Source of the DNA: Asterias amurensis
Taxonomy: Eukaryota > Echinodermata > Asteroidea > Forcipulatida > Asteriidae
Reading direction: 5' to 3'
Length of the DNA: 64,000 nt
Assembly (NCBI RefSeq): GCF_032118995.1
Contig: NC_092650.1
Span: forward strand, 28,064,501 to 28,128,500
Shown one piece after another: positions 24,001 to 35,176 of the stretch. A program made the translations under genes and the position numbers. The stretch's first letter is position 1. Each line of letters begins with the position of its first letter. The notes under the pieces are model-generated. The model saw nothing but the letters and a program-made list of their open reading frames with translations, ran no database searches and had not been told where the DNA came from.

Positions 24001-27000
24001 GTAAATTTCTTCAATTAATCAAATTCATCCATAAATATGTCGAGATCACTGTACTTTCAAACTCTGCAACATGATACATGGCAATGTCAGATCTCTTCAT
24101 TGAAAAACGGGCTTCTGAAAACGATAAATTATGGCTTATTAACTATAAAATATTAATTAGGGACTGTTGGTCGTAAATATAATGCTTTTGTTTCTGCTGC
24201 ATGGTTGCATTGTGTGTTTATGCGACAGGATTGTCAGAATTATTAAACGGTCTGTGTCTGACCTACAGTTGTACTTTTATCGGCAGACTAAACCTTTAGG
24301 TTATAAGGAAAATTTTTCACATTTTCCTGACCAGTCTAGCCTTCTCCATATCTGTTTATGTCTTCTATTGTTTGTGTAATTGTATTCAATTTATGGAGAG
24401 AAATAAAAATATAAAAATTGTTATTCCAATTAACATAACAATGGACATAATCAATGTATGAAAATAAACACAACATATTTAATTGTATTCAATCAATGTA
24501 TGAAAATAAACACAACATATTTTTAATAATACCAAACAAAAACAAGCAAATAAAACGTTTTATGTCGGCAAAATTGACATTGACATATCAAACACCTGCT
24601 GCATATCTATCACATTTCAATTTCACACTGTCCTTTCAAATAGACTCAACAATCAAAATTGACTTAGTATTCAGTAGATGTTTATACAATTAGATACAGC
24701 TGCCCAAAAATACGGTATAATTTGAGGATATATTGGAAGAAATAATGTACAAAGTCAGCAATTCAATTCAATTCAAATTAATTTCGTAGACAACATGTGC
24801 TCAACAGAATTCTATAATATCTTCGCTACGTTTTAAAATCGCTGGGAAGTTCACCTGTTCTTAGCTACTCGGTAACATCATCGTTGTACATTAATTGGAA
24901 AAGCAAGTTCACCCTTTTTCTTTTCCTTATATAGCCTTCGAGGAAGACTCAGCTAGGGTCGAAACGTCGGGCCATTAACTATTCGTTGTCACAAATTATA
25001 AACTGAATCATTGTTTGGCAATTGTGTGAATTATATTTTCTTTCTCAATTTCAACTTTTCTAGATAGTGGTTACATCGACGATGAAGGCCTTGATAAGTT
25101 CTTCAAAGATTTGCTCATGACGATGTCAAGCAATGAAGTAAGTCTTGTTTCATGTTTTTGAAAGAGTATATTTTTTATATTTTTTTTATATTTATTTATT
25201 TATTTATTTATTTCAAAATCTTTATACAGGATACAAATGTCAGCACAATGATTGTTTACATCATGGTCCTGTGTCTTAAAAAATAGAATAAGTAAAAACA
25301 TGACTTAAAATAGTATAAAGTAATGAAGTATCGCTATAAGCTAACCTGCGAAGCAATGTAGGTTTTCCCGACCAATGTCAGAAAAAAAAATCATTCGAAT
25401 TCATTAACACGCATTCAAATTCACGCATTCTTTTGAGCTATTAATTATTTGAGTGCAGTTTCGCTTCAGTCATTCTATTTTATAGGCATTCAAGACTACA
25501 CTTGACCTTTCTTTAGATGAATTTCCTCTACCGATTTACACTTGACTAAATTGAATGGTTGATCAGTTCAAGCTTTACTTTGCTTTTACGAAATTGAATT
25601 GGTCTTGCGGCCCAATGAAATGAAATGATCTTATGATGACACTTGAATGCTAAACTGGTGAAATTAAATTGCTTTTTGATTGTTGGATGCTGATTCATCC
25701 GAAAAGTAAATTTCAAACGAAATGAAAAAGCCGGGTGGAAATTGCGCGTGAAAAACCTATAAAATGCAAAAGGATAATTAGATTTTATATCTAAGACGGT
25801 GATTTTTATCATTTCTTCATCTTAGGTAACCCCTGAACTCGTTAAAGATCTCAAGGATTGCTTTATGGAGAGTTATGATGACGCCAAAGATGGTCGAATT
25901 GCCATTACAGAAGTAAGTCTACATTCATAAAACTTTTGATTTGACTGTTCGTCTGTTTTTTATTTGTCAGTCCGTTTGTCTGCCATGATTCTGATTGGTT
26001 GTTTACTTCAGCAAACACTAATTCAAGTATGATGATGTCGACAATGTAATAACACGTTGGTGAACCAGAAGCTGGAGTATTAACTTTCCTGACATTGTCC
26101 ATTATTATTTTGTCATCAGTTGATTATCAAAGATAATAATTGAGAACTAAGTAAATTTAGTTAAATTATTGCATTGTGCATGACATGAGTACGTGTGTTC
26201 AGGACAATGATTTTTAACAGCTTTGTATATTTTGAGAAGCGGCATTAATTGGGGAAGGACATGTGGCCATCCATAGTGTTTACAAGTAACTTGTAGTACA
26301 CTATTAGTGCATCGTTTGGTTGACTTGTTTGTTTTAGTGTCTATACTAGACTTAGGTTCTCGCTCATTAACATAACCCTGCTCGAATCATTTCAAAACGT
26401 GACTATTATGTAGATACAAACTGCGTCACTCACTAAACGTGACGAAGTTTTGTAGGATTCAGCTGTGATTTAAAGTTTTAAAAAGGGTGCTTCGTCTGAA
26501 ATATATATAGACATTATACGGTACGTAAACAATTCTCAGAAGACAGCCAGCCACGCCCCCCCCCCGGCTTGATTATTAGATCCAAAGGTAAAGCTTGAAA
26601 ACCTCTAAAACTTTGTTGTTTTCATCTGGGACTTTGAAACGTTGTTCCCATAAGTTTCATTCCTCTTTGTTTTCTACCTCTTCGTTATTTGACAGCTTGC
26701 CAACATCTTACCGACAGATGAGAATTTTATCTTGTTGTTTCGTCGAGAGGAAAATCTTCAATCCTCCGTGGAGTTGATGACAGTAAGATTTTAGTTAAAC
26801 CTTTAACCTTGTCTTATAACCGATGGAACACACAACTTGCAATCACATTGTTTTTGTAATTTAGATTCTTCAAAAATGATTTTCCTATTTTGTGTTCGGT
26901 TGCTGCGTTCTTATGTTCGCTTATTGCGTTCTTATGTTTGCTTATTGCGTTCTTATGTTCGCTTATTGCGTTCTTATGTTCACTTATTGCGTTCTTATGT

Positions 27001-30000
27001 TCGCTTATTGCGTTCTTATGTTCGCTTATTGCGTTCTTATGTTCGGTTGCTGCGTTCTTATGTTCGGTTGCTGCGTTCTTATGTTCGCTTATTGCGTTCT
27101 TATGTTCGCTTATTGCGTTCTTATGTTCGCTTATTGCGTTCTTATGTTTCCTTATTGCGTTCTACATTGTTAACTAAACGGACCAGACGATATGTTTCGT
27201 TTCAAGAGACGATAAATTTCTTTCATGATTCGATTATGCCTTAAAGTTTTCGTCAATAAGAGGATTAAATCTGAGAAGTTTTCAAACGAGTGTCTCTGTT
27301 GGACTGGGGGAATGTCTCACAGAATACATCGCAATTCAACCATGGACCTAATTGGCGGGTCTTGTTAGATACACAATGAGTCCTTAGATGATACTTTTCA
27401 AGACCAATTTGTGGTTTGCATGATAGGTCTAGTGATCCAACTTTAATCACACTCTTTAGTCTAGACCTGCTTCCATTATGTGTGATACTGTACCATCTTA
27501 GACTAATTTAAGATGTTGTTTGTCTGCAGCTGTGGAAAAAATACGACAAGAACAAGAGTGGCTACATTACAAGACATGAGCTGGGAGTAAGTTGACCCCC
27601 CCCCCTTTCCATACGCCTGTCATGTTACTTTTTACTGTCAATAGAACGATAAGATACGGTATACACATAAGAGTCATGCATACAGAGATTTTGTATGGGG
27701 AAAGTGAAGGGGAAACTGAAGGGGAAAAATTGATAAACTGCCAAGGTATTCAACATCGGCTCATCTATTATATAGAGATTGGTTTGGTTGTTATTTCTTA
27801 CATTGTATTTGGGCATACGGCTGTTGTCATGGCAACGGGATGGTCGTTACGTTACACCTTGCAGGCATATAAATTATGGATCTGTTTTGAGTGACTAATG
27901 ACCCATACATTGTAGGTTTAATAGCTTTGATCATGCAGAGTGACGAGTGTTATGCCCTTGCATAAATTTTACTTGATATTATTTTTTTTTTAAATTTATA
28001 TGTATATTTTGTAAGCGTGAAGAAGGTCCGGATTGGATCGAAAGCTAAGGCCATCTACCCTGTTCATTATATATTTTGTAAGTGTGGATATACTGACCTT
28101 CATGAGTATTGTAAATACAAATTTGCATATTGTAAGGTATTTCGTCTACATTTACTTTATACAGTGTCAAGTCATAACATCCCTGACTATAAGTTTGGGA
28201 TGTTTAAACAACTATTTATTCGGATATTTTTGTGTGATAACAAAAAAAGCATTTTTTTAGTCGAATTACATCGAGATTTACACAGCCCCTTAATCCATTA
28301 ATACCGCCTTTCTTTGATTCCAAGAGACGCAATGTTTCTAAGCTCCTTAGAATTGCTAGAGCGGAACCTCACAGAGAGGAGAGTGGGCACTTCAAGAATA
28401 AAAACAAAATCCATCAGATTAAAGAGAAATTCTATTTCTGACCGAAACTTGTTGTTTTTTGTTCGTGTAGGATTTCATCCGCGATCTTCTTGCCCAGAGG
28501 GGAAAGAAACTGGTTCCGGAGGAAAAGATTAAAGAGTACGTCAAGGCAATGGTGAGTAAACCCATGCATAGAGGCAGAACACCATGGAAAAAGGAGTTCA
28601 AATTTCTCTATGGTCAACCCAAATCGTTCACGTCAAATCTGTCCAAATTTGTTCGATGGAAATACACTATAGTCTCTTTATGGTATCAAGTACGCAACAC
28701 ATCTCGTTCTTCAAGAGGAAGGGGAATGTCAAATTCAATTTTGTGATGAACTTATTTTTCAATATAGATAGAGGCTTCATGTGAGTGTGATCTCTAACAT
28801 AAAAACATTCGATGATATCATTATGAACAAATGAATTACAACATTGAATTTGACATTTCCCTTCCCGTGGACTAATAGCATACAAGTTCATGGGAACCTC
28901 AACATTATAATCTATGACATCAGTTATTATCCTAATTGTTAATTCGAAGGTTAATGTTTCTGAATGTCTACTACGTAACTGTGAATTTCTACTTACCACT
29001 GCCATCAAATGACTACAGACATTTGTCTTTTTTTTATTTATTTGCGCAGCTGAAGATTTTTGACAAAAACAACGATGGTCATCTGAGTTTGGCTGAAATG
29101 GCCAGGTATGTAATTAGTGTCTGTTTAAGGTCTGGCTTGCATGGATAAATTATCACAATCAAACTATTTTACAATAGAGTCAATATCAGTTTTAATTTAA
29201 AACTTAATGCAGATTCTATAAATGTTTTTTACTCATCGTTGGGAGCCACTGTTGGTTTATCAGAGTTGGTGCTGAAGGAATTGGTCTCATACTTCAAACT
29301 GTCGCTCCACAAAACCTTAACGTGAAAATACTGAATAATGAAGCGCGTCATGGGCGTCACTGAATGACGATATGATCGCTATACACGAAGTGCCTATTAT
29401 TATAGGTCTAATGTTAGCCGGCGAACCATAAACATCCTTTATTGTTTGTTTTATTATATTTATAAATCATGATTAAAAATGGTGCACCCTTCCAAATGCC
29501 ACTTCACCTCTTGATAAGATAATTACACCTTCAAAAATTGGTAATGCTTTTTGTAAAACGGGTCTACACAATTGTTCCAACTATTTTTTCCAACTTGTGT
29601 ACAAATTTAGCCTACGTTTTAGAACAACGAGTATAGGCCTGTTGATTGCGGTAAAAAAAAGTGTTGTTGTCAGTTGTTTTTTGTTAAATAATCATTATCC
29701 TTTAGCACAGCTTTTAAATTCATCTATTTGAATTGATTTAATTTAGACTTCTTGCGGTCAAGACAGAAGAGAATTTCTTGATCACATCAAGCCGAATGGT
29801 TAAGGTAAGAAAGATTACCCGCCGTTAAATTAAAAGATATATTTACAGTCTGGTTTATTGAGAGGAATTAAATGGAATGAATAAAATTTATTCCAGTCCA
29901 GACCGCCTAGGCTTCAGTTTGAATCCTATGTTTGTCTGTCATAAATCTATTCATCTATTATTCCATCTCTGACTGGTTACAACAACTCTTTTTTATAGCA

Positions 30001-31545
30001 TTACGATTAGCACAAATATTAAGAAACTGAAAACATCCAGCGTGTTTAGAATCTATTTTTAAATGTTGTGAAATCTGCAAACATTTCAATGTTATAAAGG
30101 ATTCATTTGAATTGCTTATGTGAACAACATCCCAAATATAAAGTAATTGCGTTGATTACAATTCTCAGTTCATTATACTGAACACAACGTCTTAAATAAA
30201 CAATACAATTTTGAGTAAGTAATCATATAAGAGCCGATAAAGTTTGTAAACTGAGAAATATTATTGTTTTTATTGGTACAGTTCCAGGATTTGAGTCCTA
30301 AGGAACGCAATGCTCGCCTTAATGAAGTCTTCGATCACTATGACAAGGTAAACAAGAATCTTAATTATACTATTATACGAGAAAACATCTTTACTTTCCA
30401 TCGGGTTAAATATAGCATGCTTCTACGAAAACACCTTGCATTGGCAGCCATTGTTGTTGAGTTATGCACGCGTAAACGGCTATCATTGGCTGAGAGTCAA
30501 TGACGTCACGTGCAATATATTATGGGTGCGTTCGTTATAATAGCTTCCCCGGGTCGGCCCCGGTGTGTGGCGTTTTCTTTTTCCAGGACGAACGTGTGCA
30601 GATATTACCCACGTTCGTCCTGGAAGAAAAAAAACCGCCACACACCGCGGTCGACCCAGGGAAGCTAAACGAACGCACCCATTGTGGTCCATGCTGAATT
30701 CGATGGGAGGTGGCATCTTAATTAATATTCAAATTTCGGCTGTACTCTTATGACGCCCCTTTGTGATAACTATGGTAGACTGCTAACTGAGGTTTTACTG
30801 TTCGGTCACAATTTGAATTGAAATTGAAGCTCATTTCTGGTCTGATATGACAGGGCAAGACGAACTATCTTGAGGGTGCTGAGATCGACTTGTTTGTTAA
30901 AGATCTGCTGGATTACGGAGGACTGAACGAAGGAGATGATTTTCAACAGGTAAACAAAACGGAAAGAAAGACAGACAATACTTTGGTTATACTTGTTAGG
31001 TGTATGATGGTGGGTAGTTGACTGATACTGGCTTCGCTTAACGCATTTAACTCTCATTACAAACTATAGATATATAGAAATCCCCCACTCCACACCAGCA
31101 CATCTCCTTCTGATGATGATGATAATTGTGATGAGCACCCCATTTAAAATAAGTTCAGGAAAAGTCGACCAGACGTCGACCTTCTTCGTCTTTTTTATTA
31201 GCTACCCCATTTACTAAAAAAGGAAACAAATAGAGAAGCGACCAAAACGAAAAACCACAAAGATGCATTGTCAAATCAAACGCGAAGCTCTCTGGAAACA
31301 ACTTCACAATAATATTCCAACCATTCGCGGAGGGAGTGTTTTAACGGATGATTTGCTTAAGGTAAATACTGATGGCTGATTTATTAATGTTGAGTGATGT
31401 TTTTCTTTTCTTTAATTATTCTGACTAGGACTCGATGCGGAAGGTACAGATCTTCAAGCAGACTTTGATGCAGCATTGTGACATTGATGGAGATGGAAAA
31501 CTCAGCAAAGCTGAAGTTAAGATGTGTATTGGGATTCACGAGTAG
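17949..31545 (+). CDS. SCGN: Secretagogin-like hexa-EF-hand calcium-binding protein (spliced, 11 coding exons, 299 aa)
   Basis: The coding exons are 17949-18069, 25064-25137, 25826-25912, 26696-26782, 27530-27586, 28471-28551, 29050-29105, 29747-29804, 30282-30347, 30854-30949 and 31429-31545. All introns are GT-AG and the frame is uninterrupted. The six EF loops are residues 38-49 DSNNSGYIDDEG, 83-94 DDAKDGRIAITE, 129-140 DKNKSGYITRHE, 174-185 DKNNDGHLSLAE, 228-239 DKGKTNYLEGAE and 279-290 DIDGDGKLSKAE. Loops 2, 3, 4 and 6 look canonical. Loop 1 has Gly at position 12, and loop 5 has Asn at position 6. The ENFILLFRRE linker after EF2 and the ending HCDIDGDGKLSKAEVKMCIG match secretagogin rather than calbindin or calretinin, whose sixth hand differs. 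The family is cytosolic, found in neurons and endocrine cells, and acts as a calcium sensor in secretion; that role here is inferred. The start is chosen because exon 1A has a parallel start; an in-frame ATG also exists at 17799. Confidence 0.92.
18664..19048 (+). mobile_element. TTAA-flanked MITE, AGGCAGTGGACAC family, copy 2 (intron 1)
   Basis: It is in the same orientation as the copy at 9198 and has TTAA at both edges (18664-18667, 19045-19048). The internal block AACCTGTGAAAATTTGAGCT is conserved. Confidence 0.85.
19049..22182. other. Intron 1 DNA without recognised genes
   Basis: It holds a fragment related to the AGGCAGTGGACAC MITE at about 20975-21060 and a retroelement-like motif at about 21645-21695 (CGACGTTTCGATCAG, then TCTGATCGTCTTCATGAG). 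A diverged GTTATTGAAC-containing repeat lies at about 19785-19930. No supported coding sequence is seen. Confidence 0.5.
22183..22529 (-). mobile_element. TTAA-flanked MITE, CCATTGGACC family, copy 2
   Basis: TTAA is at both ends (22183-22186, 22526-22529), with inverted termini AAGCCATTGGACC. The body is the reverse complement of the 1744 and 22985 copies, including the CGCCGTGTCATGACATGTGT block. Confidence 0.85.
22719..22729 (+). repeat. Isolated pol III B-box-like sequence
   Basis: GGTTCGAATCC is an exact B-box match, but no tRNA fold surrounds it. It is likely a SINE scrap. Confidence 0.25.
22985..23358 (+). mobile_element. TTAA-flanked MITE, CCATTGGACC family, copy 3
   Basis: TTAA is at 22985-22988 and 23355-23358. 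It is in the same orientation as the copy at 1744 and includes a GAGAAAACGG segment missing there. It lies 455 bp from the inverted copy 2, so the two could pair in an intron 1 transcript. Confidence 0.85.
23359..25063. other. End of intron 1
   Basis: A short direct repeat (ATGTATGAAAATAAACACAA, twice between 24453 and 24520) and a retroelement-like motif at 24931-24976 (GAAGACTCAGCTAGGGTCGA) are present. Otherwise it is featureless AT-rich DNA ending in the exon 2 acceptor. Confidence 0.5.
25064..25137 (+). CDS. SCGN: Exon 2 of the secretagogin-like gene
   Basis: The acceptor is TTTTCTAG and the donor GTAAGT. The exon encodes the rest of EF1 loop SGYIDDEG and the exiting helix LDKFFKDLLMTMSSNE (to residue 65). 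Entry is in phase 1, so codon 41 becomes AAT (Asn) with exon 1B or GAT (Asp) with exon 1A. The exon ends in phase 0. Confidence 0.92.
25826..25912 (+). CDS. SCGN: Exon 3 of the secretagogin-like gene
   Basis: Residues 66-94, opening VTPELVKDLKDCF and ending with EF2 loop DDAKDGRIAITE. The acceptor is CATCTTAG and the donor GTAAGT, both phase 0. Confidence 0.92.
26696..26782 (+). CDS. SCGN: Exon 4 of the secretagogin-like gene
   Basis: Residues 95-123, the EF2 exit helix and linker (LANILPTDENFILLFRRE...). This is the segment most typical of secretagogin. The acceptor is TTTGACAG and the donor GTAAGA, phase 0. The 21-bp minisatellite begins 110 bp downstream. Confidence 0.9.
26893..27165 (+). 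repeat. 21-bp minisatellite, 13 copies, in intron 4
   Basis: The units begin GTTCGCTTATTGC or GTTCGGTTGCTGC and end GTTCTTAT. Units 1, 8 and 9 are of the GGTTGCTGC type and the rest of the CTTATTGC type. Because 21 is a multiple of 3, all three plus frames stay open, producing artefactual repetitive open frames. It lies between exons 4 and 5. Confidence 0.95.
27530..27586 (+). CDS. SCGN: Exon 5 of the secretagogin-like gene
   Basis: Residues 124-142, LWKKYDKNKSGYITRHELG, containing the complete canonical EF3 loop. The acceptor is TGTCTGCAG and the donor GTAAGT, phase 0. Confidence 0.93.
28471..28551 (+). CDS. SCGN: Exon 6 of the secretagogin-like gene
   Basis: Residues 143-169: the EF3 exit helix DFIRDLLAQRGKK and the EF4 entering region EEKIKEYVKAM. 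The acceptor is TCGTGTAG and the donor GTGAGT, phase 0. Confidence 0.92.
28719..28867. repeat. Small inverted repeat in intron 6
   Basis: GGAAGGGGAATGTCAAATTC on the left pairs with GAATTTGACATTTCCCTTCC on the right, around a loop of about 95 bp. This resembles a short MITE. The outer boundaries are uncertain. Confidence 0.5.
29050..29105 (+). CDS. SCGN: Exon 7 of the secretagogin-like gene
   Basis: Residues 170-187 plus two bases: LKIFDKNNDGHLSLAEMA, with canonical EF4 loop DKNNDGHLSLAE. The acceptor is TGCGCAG and the donor AG|GTATGT, phase 2. Confidence 0.93.
29747..29804 (+). CDS. SCGN: Exon 8 of the secretagogin-like gene
   Basis: It completes Arg188 and encodes LLAVKTEENFLITSSRMVK (to residue 207), the EF4 exit helix and the linker to EF5. 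The acceptor is TTTAATTTAG and the donor GTAAGA, phase 0. Confidence 0.9.
30282..30347 (+). CDS. SCGN: Exon 9 of the secretagogin-like gene
   Basis: Residues 208-229, with LSPKERNARLNEVFDHYDK as the EF5 entering helix and first loop residues. The acceptor is TTGGTACAG and the donor GTAAAC, phase 0. Confidence 0.9.
30522..30682. mobile_element. 160-bp foldback element in intron 9
   Basis: GGGTGCGTTCG at 30524 pairs with CGAACGCACCC ending at 30680. Pairing continues with few mismatches through GTGTGTGGCG and CCAGGACGAACGTG to a loop of about 15 bases centred near 30603. It is GC-richer than its surroundings. No clear target duplication is seen. Confidence 0.75.
30854..30949 (+). CDS. SCGN: Exon 10 of the secretagogin-like gene
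   Basis: Residues 230-261: the rest of EF5 loop GKTNYLEGAE and the exit helix IDLFVKDLLDYGGLNEGD. Loop position 6 is Asn where Gly is usual, so calcium binding may be weakened. The acceptor is TGACAG and the donor GTAAAC, phase 0. Confidence 0.92.
31202..31361 (+). other. Possible cryptic or poison exon in intron 10
   Basis: A strong pyrimidine-rich acceptor (CTTCGTCTTTTTTATTAG) opens a 160-bp segment ending at AAG|GTAAAT. In phase 0 after exon 10 it reads 36 codons (LPHLLKKETNREATK...) and stops at 31310-31312. Inclusion would truncate the protein before EF6. This is sequence-level inference only. Confidence 0.25.
31429..31545 (+). CDS. SCGN: Exon 11 (last coding) of the secretagogin-like gene
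   Basis: Residues 262-299 and stop TAG. It contains the helix MRKVQIFKQTLMQHC, EF6 loop DIDGDGKLSKAE and the terminus VKMCIGIHE. The acceptor is TTCTGACTAG, phase 0. Confidence 0.93.
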   Translation, partial: DSMRKVQIFKQTLMQHCDIDGDGKLSKAEVKMCIGIHE

Positions 31546-31618
31546 AGAATCAACGTCCATGAGGCCATATTTATGGCACCATTTTCCTTTTTTTCAATCA
31601 TCCATTTTTATGTTATGA

Positions 31619-31624
31619 AATAAA
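31619..31624 (+). terminator. Polyadenylation signal AATAAA of the secretagogin-like gene
   Basis: A canonical hexamer 73 bases after the stop codon, giving a short 3' UTR of about 95-105 bases. Longer alternative 3' ends cannot be excluded. Confidence 0.8.
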
Positions 31625-34600
31625 GAGATCATTATAAACGAATGTAAGTGTGAAAGAACTAATTTTCAATTTGACAATTTCGTTTTTTTATCTGGATTTG
31701 GAGATAACTAGAGGTTACTTACTGTCAGCGCTTCATATCTTCGTATACTTTCTTCAAAAAGTTTGCACTCAAAGTTGAATGATTTTTAACATGTTTGTTG
31801 ACGATGCTGCGGTGAAAATGACCTTGGCCTAAGGTGCACTGAGCAATGCCTTCACAAACAAATTATTTTAATTTGAAAAGGGTATTCAAAATGTCATCCA
31901 TTCAAGTTATGTAGAAATTGATTGTTTGTAGTGCACAGTCATTTCAAGAATCACTTTGAAGCGAATAACCAAGTCGAAGGACATCTTAATTCAATTTATG
32001 AAATATTGGCAGATACTGGAGATAATCAAGACAGTGTCTTGTAATGTTTGATTGGTTTATCTTTCAGTTGTTTGCAAATCCAATGGACGTATTTAAGTGT
32101 TGTGCCTTGCTGTAGCGATTTAACGTATTTTATTACGGAGGTGCAATTCACGAACTGAAACTTTGTCAAATTGTTTGTGTTTTCTCTCTGGGATCTATGG
32201 CCATCTGTTAAAGTTGTGTCTGAAAAGCCATCGATTGTGGGTTTCTTTGTGAAATAACTGAGGGGACTATAGGGTATGAATCTTATCGAAGTCAAGTCTT
32301 TGTGTATAAAGACATACATGGAAGAAACAGTTCTGTTAAGGCAGCCTACAGTTATCATGATCGCAGTCTAAACGTGCAACTGCAGATGACAAAGGAATAA
32401 TTACATTTCACTGTATAATATGTGTTTCAATGTGCAATACGTAAGTAAAGTTTCTTTAAAGGTACTCAATTCAGTCTAATAATTTTTGATGAAATCGGCT
32501 TATAAAGCGTAAATGCAACTCCATATTTAAACATTTTAACTCTGTCGTATTGAATGTAGGTATTTAATTTAAGTCTTGAGTAACTCAAACGGTTCGGAAA
32601 CATCTTAAATATTAAGCTATGTTTAAGAATTATAATTATTGTTCTTTCGGTATATAAGTGACAGTGGCACTAAGATGCAACCTACACGCTTAAGTATACT
32701 GTTTTGTAATAACACCTTTTGCACTTATTTTAATCGTTTTGTATATATAAGCTCTAATTGGCACATCAATGGTATATTATTTACTATTGGACTAAAGAAC
32801 TTTAACAATGCATCGTTACTTTTTCTATAACCTCTTTGGAACTCAAGTAAGACTTTAATCGTGCAATATAAGACGAACATTCCTATCATTTGAGTGGATT
32901 AAAAAACAACGCATTCAGGAAAATTATGGATACTCATTTTTAAATGCAAAATATAGATAAATGCATTCCACTGATTAAAATCATCCAAAATACTGTAAGT
33001 GGAATGATACTTCGATGTCTTCTGGTCGTTTAACAAAAGAAAATAATTCTTGTAATTAAGGCGATACAACAAATAAGAAGACATTTTCATTCATATGTCT
33101 CTATATTACTGATAGGACACTATTAATTTGTTCACTACTCTGTCATTCACTTTAAAGCACAAAGTCACTGTCTGTCAATTGCTACTAGCTCTGATTGAAC
33201 TTGATCTATGTACAAATAAGATATTGTGTTTCAATCATTCTAAATTAATGTTGACCATTAACTAATATCGACCATTAGGTTGACCATTAACTAATTATGT
33301 TGACCATTAGATCATAAATGGATGACGGTAATGACAGTGCCATCTTACAGATCATGACGTCATAACTTTGCCGGCTCATGAACGTTTCTATTTATAAGTT
33401 CTGGTTTGCATTTCCACAGCTATTGTCAGACTTTTCCAATAACTGGGACGGGAGTGTGAATACAACATTTCAAAACTTAACAATCAAAACTAATTTTGTT
33501 TCCAATACACGTTTGTTAGCGTTTTTGGGTCATCGTTGTGACTTTACCATACATAAACTATTGTACTGTCAATTTATTCCAATCTTTAACAATGCATACA
33601 ATTAAAAAATGCAATGACCAAATAAAACAGAAGAGCAAACTCGGTGTCAGTCACTCCATAACAATTATTCAAGCAGCTCTGCTAACTGTACATGAAATAT
33701 CAATAACATAGTCTTGTTCTGGTTTATTTGGACGTTTATTGTGACAATGTGAGCATATAATATTACGATATAATATGAATAAATAAGTTCAAGTTAAAAG
33801 CTGTAACTTGTTATTCCTGAGTGATGTTTATTCTTATATAGAGGTTCGTCGAAAATGGAGAAAAACATGCATGGATTATGACTTTCGACAAAACTTAGTC
33901 TTCGATCGAAGTCCCACTGAGTGGTACAAATACATAACTTACTGAGAACCATTTCAATATAAAACGTACGCATTTGAAGAGGTCCTGCCCGCACCAGCGC
34001 TGATTCTTTCGTTTGACCGCCGCAAGATGGACTTTTTGTATTTATTGAAAACTAAATTGGTGCCAAGAGAATGGAATTATTGCAATAGGTGTGTTATTTA
34101 TGGATATGTTAGGATACACCAATACAAGTGAGAATACTGGTCTTTGACAACTAGTGTCCAGTGCCTTTTACACCATTGTGAATTGGCAAGACAACATTTC
34201 TAAACAGGTAACTATTTTGAAATGGTTACCAAAATAACTGGTAATTGAACAATTGTGTTTGGGTCTGAGAAAAGCTGTACCCTTTATTGACGCATCAGTA
34301 TTATCTGATTCCGGCTTTGTTTTTCTCGCCACGGCAGAAAAATAACAAACACAATGATCAAAATAGAATGTCATTAGTTGCGGGATTGTTCTTTCTCTTA
34401 CAAGTGTGATAGGCCTATTACTTGTCACGCATTGGTGTATGGTGAAAAAACAATCATTTCGTCCTGTCATTTCCAGTTACCATGTCTAAACAATTTGAAG
34501 GGGTCAGATAGAATGGTTCTGATGAAGAAGAATCAAACTTTTTACAAAAAAAGAAAGAAACAGCTGATTGTTCCATAACTACTTCGACAGCGACGTAATT

Positions 34601-35176
34601 AACAAACAAACAAGTTCAACAACCCCCCAGTATGCAATCTATTGTTGTTCTCAGGACAAATTACCACTTCCCTTGGCAACATAATTGCGACTGAAGCAAA
34701 ACAAGTCTGCAAAATATACCGAAATATCTAATTATAGAGAAAACACAATTTCCTCATGCGTCATTCCAGGCTGCCGTAAAGAAAAACATGATTAACTGAA
34801 CATATGAATTTACCCCCACGCATTGGAAAAATGTCATAAAAATCAACATCAAACTTGACACAATGGTAACTGATTAACTTTGAAAAGTGCAAATTGGGAA
34901 TATGTGACGACGGTTTTAAGAAAGTTCTTTAGAGAGTTCAACTATTTCCCGAAGCTGTGGTTGATTGATCTTTGGGCTCTTATCTTGCACCCACGCGTCG
35001 CTAGGAGGCAACGACGAACTGATGAAAAACTCCTTGACACAGAGACTATATCTCCACATATAGGAGTAAAGCTATAAGGGACCGTAAGGCATTCCTAGAG
35101 GTATAATTACAAGACGGTAGACAAGATGGGACAAGATGAGACTTATGGACCTCTCATTCTGCAGAATAGTCACGTC
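31625..35176. other. Intergenic DNA downstream of the secretagogin-like gene
   Basis: No gene is recognised. A short GTTGACCATTA direct repeat lies near 33250-33310. A terminal fragment of the AGGCAGTGGACAC MITE family is near 34130-34172 (TACTGGTCTTTGACAACTAG, then TGTCCAGTGCC). Confidence 0.5.

Noticed and set aside
26837..27244. 135-codon plus-strand open frame with LLRSYVR heptad repeats, plus two overlapping repetitive frames
   Set aside because: All three frames are products of the 21-bp noncoding minisatellite in intron 4; the open state comes from the unit length being a multiple of three.
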